64,000 bases of DNA, from the NCBI GenBank assembly GCA_037833965.1, contig AP031351.1, positions 13,900,501-13,964,500 on the forward strand, written 5' to 3'. Position numbers and translations under genes: made by a program. Source of the DNA: Marchantia polymorpha subsp. ruderalis. Its lineage: Eukaryota; Streptophyta; Marchantiopsida; Marchantiales; Marchantiaceae. Shown here piece by piece: positions 21,479-32,660 of the stretch. Numbering within the stretch: the first letter of the stretch is position 1; each line of letters starts with the position of its first letter. The notes under the pieces were generated by a model. The model saw only the letters and a list, made by a program, of their open reading frames with translations. It did not search any database and was not told the origin of the DNA.

Positions 21479-21486
21479 TATAAAAT
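21479..21486 (+). promoter_or_regulatory. Conserved TATA-like box of E3
   Basis: TATAAAATAGTTCAAGGCG, with the CAAGGC/GCCTTG hairpin immediately after. It lies about 0.97 kb before the 3' end. Confidence 0.55.
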
Positions 21487-22236
21487 AGTTCAAGGCGTCT
21501 TGCCTTGGGTTCTTTCCCAATTTCGGAAGTGCAGATCAGAAACTCATTTCCTCTGCATGTTTGTGTCCTTAGTTCTGTCACCACGCAAGAGGAGCTACAA
21601 CTTGGGGTTCCGCATTTTGTAGCTGAAGGCCTTCGGCCGAATGTTCAGAGCTAGTACATTGGTTAGAGACTTGAGTAGTTCGGATCTACACCTGCGGGTG
21701 ATTGCCGATGCTCAGAGCCAGTGACTAGTTAGATACTTGAATAGTTTTGCCCCTACACCTTCGAGTGTTTGTTTCTGATTGTACTCCTTCGGGATTTTTC
21801 CCCTGAATGCCAAAGTGAAGTTTTGCTACTTCGTGTAAGCCTTGGTTGTAAATTCAGGTTACGCTGCAGCAGGTGCCTTCAGGGTAACCCCTGTAGTATT
21901 TCTGGGAATGACAAGTGCCTAAGAATTCAAACTCTTCAATAGACTGTTATGGTGTGTTACTGGAATGTTTCTCAGTGAGTCCTTCAGTGGGGACCTATGT
22001 TCTCTGCGCGTTTTGTGAGTTGAGAGTGTTGTTCACCGCGTATGAGTGACTTCGATCCGAAGTAGGCAGTCCAACCCGGGTTTCCTACGCTAGCAGCAAG
22101 CTAGTGGAAGTGTTGTAAAAGCCGGAATTGGAAGTCACTACCCGCAGCTTCGCTGAGTGTACTCTTGAGAGACTTTCCCCCTGAAATCTTGAGTAGAGGT
22201 CCTAACGGATCTCTGGGTTGTGTTTCTGTAGTTTCA

Positions 22237-22257
22237 GGTGTGTGTGTGTGTGTGTGT
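22237..22257. repeat. (GT)n microsatellite
   Basis: About ten GT units in the second 3' module of E3, at a place where other copies have two to four units. Confidence 0.85.
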
Positions 22258-22454
22258 TACGCTGCACTGTGCGACCTTCGAGTGCGCTCCGAGTGGACAC
22301 TTGCAGTATTTCTGGGAGTGACAGTCGCCTGAGAATTCAAACTCCTCAATAGTCTGTTAAACGTGACACTTTGTACCCTGTGTGTTCCTTTGTCCCTGTG
22401 GGTTCGATCTTTCTACCACTATATTACAGTTTTAGCCTTTAGTGGGTTATTACA

Positions 22455-23160
22455 ACAGTGAATCGATGGTGGTCATGAGTACAATCAATAGCTCTATACG
22501 AAATCTTGTGGGGTGAGATTCTACGTAGGGAGAGTTCCATCCTACTAGAAATGGAGCTGCTGGAAAATTCCTCTAGTACAAAGCAAGGAAAGAATATATG
22601 TTTTGCTAGTGACGACGTAGTACAGGTCTAAAAGGTAATTGCAGTTTGAGCAGCTAGAGGATTAGCAATTGTGGCATATTAGAATTGCATGTACTCTATG
22701 CTGGGTAGAGATACTAGCTGCACTCTAAAGTAGCTAATTGTGGTAGAGGTGGTCAACTTGGAGATACTTTGAAGGGAGGAACCGGCTTTATATTTATATT
22801 GTGCGGGAGATTATAGGGAACCAGATTTTGATATGAATTGTTTATTCAGACGGTGTTTAAGTCAAAATGTTCTTAATAGTGTACTTGTATAGTGGTGATA
22901 GGCTTGGCACCCCTACGTTGTTATTAGTGAAACATTTGTTAATAGCATAGAATCCATAGATTCCATGAGACTATTAGTTCAACTATCAGTAGTAATGTAC
23001 CACACTTGGATTACACTTAAGAAGAAGTTGTCAGTAGTAACTCTACCACACTTGGATTATAGTCAAGAAGTAGTTGTTAGTAGTAGCTGTATCACACTTG
23101 AGTTACATTGTTTTCAGTTTTCTATTTAGTGATTTCGTTTACAGATACCATGAAAAACAA
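22455..23160 (+). other. GY internal piece with tandem repeats
   Basis: No coding motif seen. At 22983-23107 a unit of about 47 bp (AGTAGTAAC-TACCACACTTGGATTA...AAGAAGTTGT) is repeated in three diverged copies. Confidence 0.5.
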
Positions 23161-23196
23161 ACCTTGCACACAATCAGGTTTTGAGTTGTGAAAAGA

Positions 23197-23580
23197 AAAA
23201 TGTCGCTTGGAGATAAGGTGGACAATTTTGAGATTCAAGAGGTTCAAATGATAAAGATCTTTAGAAGCGAAGAACCTGAGCATTCGGAGCCGAAGTTGAA
23301 TCTGAAGCTACAAGTACAAGAGAGTTAGGTTAAAGATGTCGTGTTAGAAGATGATCAGCAAGACAAAAATTATGCTACGGTTTGCATGGAATTAGATTAA
23401 GATGAGGAGCTTTCAATGGAAAAATTGATGGACAAATCCAATTCACATTACAAAAACATTGAAGATGAGCTCCTAGATCTTTCTAGTGATGTAGAAGATC
23501 ATTTGAGAAGATCATTTCAATGAGTTCAAAACTATTTGTCCGAAAAAATTCTTGAACTTGAGAAGTTTCTCCTTAGTCTT
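23197..23580 (+). pseudogene. Possible GY coding remnant, unrecognised
   Basis: From ATG 23197 a frame rich in Glu, Lys and Asp runs with stops near 23328, 23400 and 23521. It precedes the RT piece and by position would be late gag or protease, but I see no zinc knuckle or protease motif. Weakly supported. Confidence 0.3.
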
Positions 23581-23699
23581 AGCAAAGCTTGACCGCGACG
23601 ACGAAGTCCGATAAGTATGTCATGCCTACACCTGGGAAGATCTTTGATGTGGTAGAACATTTTCAGTACTTTGAATCTTCGGCCAAGATATCATCAATT

Positions 23700-23894
23700 G
23701 TCAATTCGAGAGTAGTAGAAGGTTAAGGTTGCGTTTTGGAGCGTCAACTCTCACAACAAGGTTGTTTGTATCAACGGCAATTCTTAACCTTTGGGTTGAA
23801 GAATGCACCTGGCGAGTTTCAGAGAGTTATGGACAGATCCTAGCGGGGTTGGATTTTATTAGGTGTTACATTGATGATATCTTGATGTTTAGTG
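23700..23894 (+). pseudogene. GY reverse transcriptase, palm part
   Basis: The plus strand shows FLTFGLKNAPGEFQRVMDRS and then CYIDDILMF up to the E4 insertion. FGL-NAP--FQ-VMD and YIDD are the signature of gypsy RT, and both catalytic Asp residues are present. The finger region expected upstream is mostly missing. E4 splits the gene directly after the YIDD block; the frame resumes at 32850. Confidence 0.85.
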
Positions 23895-24394
23895 TGTAAT
23901 AACCCACCAAAGGCTAAAACTGCAGTATAGCAGCAAAAGGTCAAACCCACAGGGACAGAGGCAACACACAGAGTACTAAATGTCACGTTTTAACAGACTA
24001 TTGAAGATTTTGAATTCTCAGGCGATTGTCACTCCCAGAAATACTGCGGAGGCTACCCTCGAAGGCGCCTCAAGCAGCGTACAACCTGAATTGTTAACCA
24101 AGGCTTACTCGAAGTAACAAAACTTCACTTTGGCATTCAGGGGGTAAAATTCCGAAGGAGTACAAGCAGGAACAATCACCCGAAGGTGTAAGTCCGAACT
24201 GCTCAGGTTCTAAACAGACTACACTAGCTCAGAGCATTCGGTCAAAGGCCTTCAGCTACAAAATGCGGTAACTTCGTCAAGCTGTAGCTCCTCTTGCGCG
24301 GTGACAGAACTAAGTACACAATCGCGTAGAGAAAATGAGTTCCTGAACTGCACTTTCAAAACTGGAAAATCTCCAAGGCAAGACGCCTTGAACT

Positions 24395-24402
24395 ACTTTA
24401 TA
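24395..24402 (-). promoter_or_regulatory. Conserved TATA-like box of E4
   Basis: TATAAAGTAGTTCAAGGCG on the minus strand, at the same place as in the other subfamily 1 copies, with the small hairpin after it. Confidence 0.55.
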
Positions 24403-24505
24403 CCTTCTAAGTCCTAACTACCTAACGCTCTACTCTATGCTACACTACATGTCATCTGCTATGCCTCCTGTGCGAAGGTCAATCGCGCACTGTCTCCCTA
24501 CCCGA

Positions 24506-25364
24506 CTAGTCTTCTGCTCTACTGCGCAATCCCAGCCGCCGCAGCACCGCGGTCACCTCTGCCTCGAGGTTCGCAATGGCGTCTCGCAACCTCGCTAGGA
24601 AGAAATCTAACCGATTCGTCACTCGCCGCCGGCTCCGACTGTCACCCGACATCAAGGCCGCCGCACGAATCTCTAACTCCCGCAAGGTGACTCTCTCCCG
24701 CGCTGCCACCTCCTAGAGAGTGTAACCTCTCAAACACTGGTTTACGTGCGTGACTAACTCCTCTCGCGTGCGATTTGTCGCGAGCCGGTTGTCGCCTTCA
24801 AACTCCACTAACTGCAGCTCCGCATCCGCACGATGCGCTCTCAATTCGTCGCACTGCGATTGCAGGCAACACAGTAACTCTTCATCTGCCTTGCGTGCGA
24901 TTTAACATTGCTCCAGCAACCGTGTCTGTCGCACGAGCTCCTCTGCCAAGGTGCTATTTTGAATTTGCTCCGAATGAAGCTCCGTCTCGATCTGTGCGCG
25001 TTGCTTCGCAAATTCGCGCTGGGCTTCGGCTGCTACGCTATCGCGCAGCTCCAGCACTGCCTTGTGCAATTTTCGCGAGAGTGTAAGATGTATGTGCATG
25101 GCATTGTTCTTCTCCGCCAACTCTCTTTACTTGCGGTCCATGGAAATCAGTTCGGGATTCGTCGCTTCTTTGATTCGCGTCCGATTCCTTACCAATTCGA
25201 CGTATGATCCCCGATGGCGGGGATTAGCATACTTCGCCGCCTTGCGATCAAGGTACCGCAATTGTGGTACCACCTGCTCACACAACACTCCTTTCGGCGT
25301 GCCTTGCACCGACTCCACTTCCCTGCCCTTCCGAGCTCGACTCGTCCTCTAAGTCGAGGATCTC
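24506..25364 (-). pseudogene. E4 gene, C-terminal coiled-coil half
   Basis: Continues the frame broken by E5. Motifs in order: VPQLRYLDRKAAKY, GSYVELVRNRTR, LHKAVLELRDSVAAEAQ, TLAEELVRQTRLLEQC, a damaged middle (stop at 24902, changes near 24720-24890), then RVTLRELEIRAAAL, GDSRSRRRVTNRL and AVLRRLGLRSRAED. It matches E2 and E7 closely. Stops and frame changes show it is dead. Confidence 0.7.
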
Positions 25365-25879
25365 TATGGTAACACACTTTTTGTTTTTTCGCAGAATTTA
25401 AACAATATTGAAAAAGAAGTACCAAAGCAGTGTCTGTAGTTAGGAAATGGTACGTTAAATAGAGTGAACTGAGGAGATCGCGGGTCACGAAGAATCGCGG
25501 AGTTGGACGTAACGGCGCCAAACGCCTTCGGCGCCTTCGGCAAGATCTCCTTTGCTGAGGTGTCTTTACCCACGCGCCTCCGGCGCTTAGGGAAAGTACG
25601 CTTCCGGCACAGACACCTCCGGAGGAGATGTTGCTGAAGACGTCAGAAGCCGGCAAGGACCTCTGAATGCTTCCGACCAGGAGTGCGCCTTCAGTGATGC
25701 GCCGTTGGCGCGGGAGAGGAACCTTCATAACGATCAAGATTCACGGTAGTTCTATTTGGTTAAGGTTTCATTGAAAAGAGCTCGGGACGCTCGTTCTAAC
25801 GAGCCCAAGAGCGCTTGAGATGGATCAGGGACGAGGAAGTTATGAGCGTCGGTAAACTCGCATCCGGCGATGCGTTGTT

Positions 25880-26230
25880 CGCGCTAGGGTTCACCTTCGG
25901 GAAGGACCCCCGTACGCCTTCGGCGATGCGCCTTCGGCGGAACCACACGCTCGTGAGAGGAGATCAAGTCGGAGGCGGAAGCGCCTTCGGCGGCTGTGCG
26001 GCGGAAGAGAAGCGCCGGCCTGATGTACGCCTCCGACGTGGCGCGGACAGGCGGGTGCGCTGGCATAATTCGCGCCGTCGGCGACATGCGGGGCAGAACG
26101 GACAAAAGAAGTTGTACAAGTACGTATCGGCGTAATTCGCGCCGACTTGATGTGCGCCTCCAGCGAGGCGCCGACGGAGAAGGAATACGCCTTCGGTGAT
26201 ACGCCTCCGGCGATGGGCAGGTTGGAAAAA
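25880..26230. repeat. GCCTTCGGCG decamer cluster in E5 leader
   Basis: Many exact and one-off copies of the decamer, plus CGCCTCCGGCG variants, in the non-coding leader upstream of the gene start at 26822. Confidence 0.7.
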
Positions 26231-26821
26231 GACAACATAGTCGGAGCGTACGCTCCACCGCGGCGAACTCGAGTCCGGAAGCCCTTGGCGATGACGAACT
26301 CAGAGCCGGAGGACGATGGCGGCGGGAGAATTCAACGTTCACGCATGCGAATGCGCGCAGTGCGGAGTCGTAAATTCGAGCATGCGAGGGAGAACCGTTA
26401 GGCCGTATAGCCGGCTGCGTAATCAAGTTTGATTGTACCCACTACCTACGAAGAGCGTTGTGCGATCTTGAATTCAGATAACAAAAGGCGGCTCTCCATT
26501 CTCATTCTCTCATTCTTGATTGTGAGTTTTCCAGCTTCAGAGCTTGAGACATGCAGCTCAATCGGGCGGATAGACCTTCAGTGAGTTGGAGAGAGTGCAG
26601 GAATCAGTGAGCAGGAAGGAGTGCGTAGCAACCAGGCGCGCGGAGGCGAGTTGCGCGAGGATCTTGACAGACCCCGAAGAGAGTTTGCGAGTAGAGAAAT
26701 TGAGCGCGCAAGGAAGGAGAGAGCAATTTCAGTTAGTGTCTGAGCGGCCGACGCGCAGCGGCGATTGTGAGAGACCGCGCGGGAGGGAAGAGCGTCTGTG
26801 TGTGCAGAGAGAGCGAGAAAT

Positions 26822-27787
26822 ATGTCGAAGGTCCCCCAGCTGCGAGTGTCTCCACTCAGAGTGCCGCAGATCGGTCTGCGCGCATTCCACGATGTGTTGA
26901 CAAGGTTGAAGCTTGATTTCCTCCTGTGGGGATGGAATTGGATGTGTCCGGAGATGGTGCGCGAATATCTGCGGGAGAAACACCAGCCCTCGCGCGGATT
27001 CCGCCCCCACCCTGAGAGGTGGGACATTAGTCACTAGGCGCAGGTATTAGGAAGGTGTGCAGGAGAGGAAGGGTATCTCCTCTTCAAGGCCGAAAGCGTG
27101 AAGGTGTCGAAGGAGGAAGAGAACTCCTACAATGATCTTTTCAAAGTTGGCAAGCATCCCAAGAAAGGTTTCCGGACGCAGGATTACAAAGATCGATTGC
27201 GGAGAAATGTCGCGACTGCATTGCTTCAAATATTGCAGCCGACCAAGACCGCCTACATGCATGGTTGGCAAGTGGGATTTGTGGAGCTAGTGTTGTCAGG
27301 AGCTCCGGTTCATTGGGCACAGCTCCTGTGGAAGGTGACGCGCCAACATGCGCAAGAAGAGAGAGGAGGGACCCTCAGTGATCTTTCGCCTTACCTGATC
27401 GTGTTCTATCAAGCGATGGGATGTTTGACAGCTTCAGAGCGGGCGCGGTTTCCGCTGCTGACCCGGAGTAATCCGGGTAGATACTTGCGGGAGGCTGAAG
27501 TGGACACAGATCCGGACGAAGCACCTGCCAGTCCAGCTCCAGCTCCGGCTCCGGCAAGAGCAGAAGAAGAGCATCGAAGTGAGCGCGCATCGCGGAAGCG
27601 GAAATGGGATGAGAGACCAGAAGACAGGCAGCCGGAGCTCCCGTTGCGCCGACTCGGAGTCGGCCAACCCACGAGCTTCACAGCCGGCCGAAGCAGAGGG
27701 CACGTAAGATGGTGTTGCCGTCTAGCAGTGAGGAGACCGGGCGTACTCCGGTCCGGCAAAATGTCCTGCCCACGCGGGAGGAGATAA
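26822..27787 (+). pseudogene. E5 N-terminal domain gene
   Basis: ATG at 26822 (context AAATATGTCG) starts MSKVPQLRVSPLRVPQIGLRAF, then KLDFLLWGWNWMCPEMV and RPHPERW. A single TAG at 27035-27037 interrupts; the same frame goes on with CAGEEGYLLF, VSKEEENSY, DYKDRLRRNVATALLQILQP, WQVGFVELVLSGAPVHW, LSPYLIVFYQAMGCLTASER, EVDTDPDE and a basic patch SRKRKWDE. A frameshift near 27650-27700 moves the linker into another frame. Function unknown. This copy gives the clearest full N-terminal domain, about 240 residues. Confidence 0.65.
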
Positions 27788-28449
27788 TCGCGCAAGTTCT
27801 GGGGAGGTCGATGAACCCCTCTGCGCAGAAGGCGCGGATGCCTTCGGAAGAAGTCAGGCGAACTGAGAGTCGGGCGACTGCGAGTCGGGCGACTGAAGGT
27901 CGGCCAACTGCAGGTCGGCGAGAACAACATGTTGAACCGGACAGCAGGCCGAAAGCAGAAGAAAGTTTGGCTCCAGAGCCAACGACTCTCAGAGAGTCGT
28001 CTTCGGCAGAAGACGCTTCTGAGGAAGCGCCTTCAGCAAAGCAACCAAGTGGAGTAAAGACATGCAGAGTGGATCCGACTGCCAGTCGGACAACTGCTAG
28101 CCGGCCGACTGCGAGTCGGTCAACTGAGAGTCGGCCAGATTCGCCGACTGCGAAGCGGACAGACCCGGCGACCATTGTGCGGGCGCCTTCAGCGGACACA
28201 CCTCCGGCTGACACCTTCCGCGCAGATCGCGCCGGAGGAGCAGGCAGTAGAAGTGGGCGGTGCAGAGGCGACAAGAGTGACCGCGGCGCCGACCCCTTCG
28301 GGGACAAGAGATCAAGCCGGAGCGGAGGCTCAGGCAGTGGGATCCCTCACTGCCTTGGATATATTAGCAAGGAGTGGAGCGGCAGTCGCGGCGGAAGCTG
28401 CCACGCTCCACAGTTCCAGGGAGTCGCCAAGAGCTTCTGTGGCGACTGA
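27709..28449 (+). pseudogene. E5 linker region
   Basis: A frame of 246 codons starting within the previous one. It holds VLPSSSEETGRTP, SAQKARMPSEE and a run of TESRAT, ASRPT and SRPTAS steps, a repeat of about 8 codons in which S-R-P or S-R-A alternates with T. The linker is low-complexity and its repeat units differ from those in E2 and E7, so this part evolves fast. A second frameshift before 28449 leads into the C-terminal frame. Confidence 0.55.
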
Positions 28450-29281
28450 AATCCTCGAAACAGAGGATAAGACGAGTTCGGAAGAACAGGAAGTGGACTC
28501 TGTGCGTGGGACGCCAACAGGGGTACTGTGCAAGCAGATAGTGCCACTCTTGCGATATTTGGATCGCAAGGCAGCAAAGTACGCGAATTCCAAAAAACCG
28601 CAATCTTATGTGGAGTTAGTCAAGAGCAGGACGAGGAGCAAGGTGGCCATTTGGGCCACTAGGTGCCAAACGTTGGAGATGAGGAATACTGCCCTCCAAC
28701 AGCACATGGCGATCACGAAGAGGCTACAACAAACCCTGCAACAACAGCGTGAGGATGCGGCGACGAAAGCCCAGGAGGATGTCGAGCTAATGCGGGCAAA
28801 GATTGAGTTGGAATTGCAGGAAGAGCGGAGACAAAACCGCATTCTAACAGAGGAGCTTGCGCGCCAGACGCGCGCATTAGAGGAAGGTCAAAGCACGCGC
28901 AAGGCGGATGAGGAGTTGTTGCGCAACTTGCAATCCAAGTGCGCGGAATTGAGGGCGCAGCGTGCGGATGCGGAGATGCAGCTGGCAGAGGTGGAAGGTA
29001 GCAGCCGGCGCGATGCGGATCGGACGCGAGAAGAGTTGGTGGCGCGGGTGAACCACCGTCTCAGAGGATACACCCACTGGGAAGTGGCGGCACAAGAGAA
29101 GATCACGCTCAGGGAGTTTGAGCTTCGGGCGGCGACGTTGACGGAGGGTGACAGTCGGAGTCGGCGGCGAGTGGCGAAGAAATTAGAGGCCTTCTTGTCG
29201 GGTGCGCGCGATACTATGGCGCACTTGGAGTCGGAAGTGACCGGGGTCCTTCGGCGGCTGGGGTTGCGCAGCCGGTCATAA
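28175..29281 (+). CDS. E5 C-terminal coiled-coil frame, open
   Basis: An uninterrupted frame of 368 codons. It reads ATEILETEDKTSSEEQEVDS (acidic), GVLCKQIVPLLRYLDRKAAKY, SYVELVKSRTRSKV, then a coiled coil of about 150 residues (LTEELARQTRALEEG, LQSKCAELRAQRADAEMQL). NHRLRGYTHWEVAAQEKITLREFELRAA, GDSRSRRRVAKKL and VLRRLGLRSRS follow. The ATG at 28175 is probably not the true start, since the linker upstream belongs to the same protein in other frames. Heptad-like spacing suggests self-association (inference). Long retention of an open frame is notable in such an old setting. Confidence 0.6.
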   Translation: MCGRLQRTHLRLTPSAQIAPEEQAVEVGGAEATRVTAAPTPSGTRDQAGAEAQAVGSLTALDILARSGAAVAAEAATLHSSRESPRASVATEILETEDKTSSEEQEVDSVRGTPTGVLCKQIVPLLRYLDRKAAKYANSKKPQSYVELVKSRTRSKVAIWATRCQTLEMRNTALQQHMAITKRLQQTLQQQREDAATKAQEDVELMRAKIELELQEERRQNRILTEELARQTRALEEGQSTRKADEELLRNLQSKCAELRAQRADAEMQLAEVEGSSRRDADRTREELVARVNHRLRGYTHWEVAAQEKITLREFELRAATLTEGDSRSRRRVAKKLEAFLSGARDTMAHLESEVTGVLRRLGLRSRS

Positions 29282-29421
29282 GACTGACAGGGTAGGAAGA
29301 TAGTGCGCGGCAGTCCGTCGCGCAGAAGGCGCAGTACCGGATCTGCAGAGTGCAGTAGTGTAGCTTGGTTTCGTGCAGGCGTTTAGAGTAGCAGCGTAGT
29401 GTTAGTTAGGACCTTAGAGGG

Positions 29422-29429
29422 TATAAAGT
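29422..29429 (+). promoter_or_regulatory. Conserved TATA-like box of E5
   Basis: TATAAAGTAGTTCAAGGCG, followed by the CAAGGC-type hairpin, about 1.04 kb before the 3' end. Confidence 0.55.
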
Positions 29430-30220
29430 AGTTCAAGGCGCTTTGCCTTGGGATTCTTCCAGTTTCGGAAGTGCAGATCAGGAACTCACTTTCTCGGCGT
29501 GTTTGTGCGTTTAGTCCTGGCACCACGTAGAGGAGCTACAACTTAGTGAAGGTACCGCATTTTGTAGCTGAAGGTCTTCGGCTGAATGTTGAGAGCTAGT
29601 ATACCGGTTAGAGACTTGAGTAGTGCGGATCTACGCCTGCGGGTGATTGCCAATGCTCAGAGCCGGTTGCGAGTTAGATACTTGAACAGTTCCCCCTTAC
29701 ACCTTCGAGTGACTTATCCTGATTGTACTCCTACGGGACGTTTCCCCTGAATGCCAAAGTGAAGTTTTGTTACTTCGTGTAAACCTTGGTTATCAATTCA
29801 GGTTACGCTGCAGAAGATACCCTCAGGGCACACCTCTGTAGTAATTCTGGGAATGACAAGTGCCTAAGAATTCAAACTCTTCAATAGACTGTTGTGGTGT
29901 GTGTGTGTGTTACTGGATTGTGTCTCAGTTGAGTCTCTCAGTCGGGCCTATACTCTCTGCGCTTGGTGTGAGTCGAGGGTGATGTCCACCGCATATGAGT
30001 GACTTTGTTCCGAAGTGGGAAGTCCAATCCGGGTTCCCAACGCTAGCAGAAACTAGCGGGAGGGTTGTAAAAGCCGGAGTGGGAGTCACTACCTGCAGAG
30101 CCTCTGAATGTACTTTTGAGAGACTTTCCCCCTAAAATCCTAAGCGGAAGTCCTGACCGACCTCTGAGTTGTGCTTTTCCAGTTTCAGGTGTGTGTGTTG
30201 AGTGACTTACGCTGCACTGT

Positions 30221-30306
30221 GCATCCTCCGAGCATCCTCCGAGTCGAGCATCCTCCGAGTGACCTCCGAGTTGAGCATCCTCCGAGCGGCCTCTGAGTTG
30301 AGCACT
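30221..30306. repeat. Short tandem repeat in E5 3' module
   Basis: GCATCCTCCGAG and close forms (GACCTCCGAG, GCGGCCTCTGAG) are repeated about six times. In E3 and E7 the same place has two or three units, so this is an expansion private to E5. Confidence 0.75.
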
Positions 30307-30464
30307 GCAGTATTTCTGGGAGTGACAGTCGCCTGAGAATTCAAACTCTCCAAAAGTCTGTTAAACGTGACACTTTGTACTCTGTGTGTTGCCTCTGTCC
30401 CTATGGGTTCGATCTTTTTACCACCATACTGCAGTTTTAGCCTTTGGTGGGTTATTACAATCTC

Positions 30465-31930
30465 TGTCGTCAAAGAAATCCTCGGCGATCCCCTGGAACT
30501 GGGTCGCGTGGCTTCTTCTGCCGCAACCGCCGCCCCACTCCCTGCCAAGATCTCCAACGCGGTGGGAGATCTGGCTTCCGGCGGGCCCGCTTCTCCTACC
30601 CGATCTGCTACCGCCGAAGGCAGCTGTGCCGAAGGCACACGTGTCTACTCCTTCCGGCCTTCGTCCTTGGCTGATTCCTCAAGTTGGGTCTCCACCGAGG
30701 TCGTCTGCCCCAAGTCCTCTAAGCCGAAGGCCCTTGAGCCGAAGGCTCCTCCCTACCCTTCTCCTGCGCCGAAGACGCTTGAGCCGAAGGCTCTTGACCC
30801 AAAGTCGAGTCGTCGAAAGGTACTTGCTTAGAGGCGAAGCACCTGTCCGTCGCTGGCACACTAGACGGTGCTGCATGCCGTCTTCCTTGGGCCGAAGGCC
30901 TTCTTGCTTCCTCCGAAGACGTCCGTGCCTTCCGTGCAGGGAGGTCCGCTATACTCACGCTATCTCGTGCACTCGCATCCTCCCCCGAGGATGGTGAGTT
31001 ATTTTTTCGCGGCTCGTCCGGTGTCCGCGCTGCTTGCCGGCAGAACGAGCTTGCGAGCTTTCTGCTTCGGCCGACGGGAGGGCTCTTGAATCGCCCGACT
31101 TCGGGCGGGAGCAGCATACACTTCTCGCTGACTCTGCTCCGCCTCTTCATCCCACTTCCGCTTCCGAGGCACTCGTGCTGCTCGCGGTACTTCTTCTGCT
31201 CTCGGTCGAGCTGATGGTGTGCATGCGGGTGTCTCTTCCGTGTCGATGTCGACCTCGACGTCATTCACGTACCTGCCCGGATTGCTGGGTGACAGCAAGG
31301 GAAACTGCACTCGCTTCGTGGCTGTCAAGCACCCCATCGACCGATAGAAATTAATCAAGAAGGGGGAGAGGTGATTGATCGATCCCCTTTCTCCTCCTGC
31401 GCGTGCTGTCGCGTTGCCTTCCAGAGAATCCGAGCCCAATGGATCGGAGCTCCAGACAACGCCAGCTCCACAAACCCCACCTGCCAAGAAGTCATGTAGA
31501 TGGTCCGGTGCGGCTGCAAAATTTGTAGGAGTGCTACCGCAACATTCCTCCGCAAGCGATCCTTGTAGTCACGGGTCTTGTACCCGTTCTTGCTGGACTT
31601 GCTGTTCTTGAATAGGGCCCCGAAGCAAATCTCTTCCTCCTTCGTGAATTGCACACTCTCGCATTCGAAAAGAAGATGGCCTTCTTCTCCCGCGCACCTT
31701 CTCAACACTTGCTCCCAATCGCTGACCTGCCATCTCTCCGGATGCGGTCAAAATCCGCGCGGAGGTTGGTTCCTCTCCCGCAGCCACTCGCGTACCATCT
31801 CCGGACACATCCAATTCCATCCCCATAGGAGTAAATTGAGCTTCACCGCAGTCAGCTTGTTCTGAAATGCGCGCAAACCAATCTACAGCACTTTCAACGG
31901 AACCATCCGCAGCTGGGTGGACCGGGCCAT
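30465..31930 (-). pseudogene. E4 gene, N-terminal domain and linker
   Basis: ATG at 31930 starts MARSTQLRMVPLKVLQIGLRAF, then LLLWGWNWMCPEMVREWL. A stop after GF near 31750 is followed by CAGEEGHLLF, FTKEEEICFGALFKNS, GYKTRDYKDRLRRNVAVALLQ, WQVGFVELALSGAPIHW, LSPFLINFYRSMG and VDIDTEETP. Frame changes near 31385 and 31000 lead to a linker with PSAQ steps, ending at the E5 insertion. Among the copies its N-terminal part is one of the best preserved, and it helps fix the family start codon. Confidence 0.65.
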
Positions 31931-32249
31931 CTTCTTGCAAGGTCTTGCTTGCTCACTTCGATACAAACGCGAACTACTCCTCTGCCCTCACTACTGCGCG
32001 TCGAGAGCTCGGGGGAACTCAAAATCAAAAATGGGAGAATGAGAGCGCGGTGAGCTCTTCCTTCCTTCGACGATCAAGATCGCCCAACGTTCGACACCTG
32101 GACTGGCCGCAGCTCGCTTGAATGCGATGCCAACGCGGATGCGTAACGGCCCAATTCGCACGCTCGAATTCACGCTCCGCCGTTGCGCTGACTCCCATGC
32201 GTGTACGTTCAATCTTGATTCCGCCGATTTCCGCCAACACTGTTCTCTG

Positions 32250-32660
32250 TTCGCGTATCGCCGAAGGCGCTTGCGGCGGAGACAGGTCTTCCGCCGACTT
32301 CTTTGTCCTTTCCGCTTCCGCCGAAGGCACTCCGCTGAAGGCGAGTCCTTCTGCTGAAGGCGCATCTTTCCATTGAAGGAGAATCTTAGATATGAAGGCC
32401 TTCCGTACGCCGAAGGCGAAACTTATCGACGAAGGCGCTAGTGCCGAAGGCGTTGGGGCAGAGGAACTTATCGCCGAAGGCGTACAAAATGACGAGGTCA
32501 TTTTCCCTGAGACGAAGGCGCCTGCCGCGCATGCTTCATGCGGCCTCATCGACATCTCCTCTAGAGGCGTCTGCGCCGAAGGCTCCTCCTTATGCTTGCG
32601 CCGAAGACACCTCAGCAAAGGAGATGTTGCCAAAGTCGCCGAAGGCTCCTCCCCGGTAGG
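32250..32660. repeat. GCCGAAGGCG decamer cluster in E4 leader
   Basis: About ten decamer copies and near copies in the non-coding leader of E4 (minus orientation), matching the place of the clusters in E2, E5 and E7. Confidence 0.7.

Larger units (their letters stand above)
18451..22454 (+). mobile_element. E-element E3 (subfamily 1)
   Basis: Starts TGTGGTACCCCAC and ends AGTGGGTTATTACA, with exact 5-bp duplication ACAGT on both sides (18446-18450 and 22455-22459). Length 4004 bp. It lies in GY. It has the longest open frames of the family (18931-20169 and 20231-21442), a TATA-like box at 21479 and a 3' part made of two related modules (about 21520-21955 and 21960-22360). The first part of the N-terminal domain is missing compared with E4, E5 and E7. 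Confidence 0.9.
25365..30459 (+). mobile_element. E-element E5 (subfamily 1), inserted in E4
   Basis: Starts TATGGTAACACAC (second base changed from the usual TGTGG) and ends GGTGGGTTATTACA. ATCTC is repeated exactly on both sides (25360-25364 and 30460-30464). Length 5095 bp, the longest copy. The insertion point lies in the E4 coding region between linker and coiled coil, and removing E5 restores continuous similarity to E2. A TATA-like box is at 29422. Confidence 0.92.

Noticed and set aside
27678..28307. Minus-strand open frame of 209 codons in E5
   Set aside because: It runs opposite to the E5 linker, and its repeats mirror the linker repeat; no motif.
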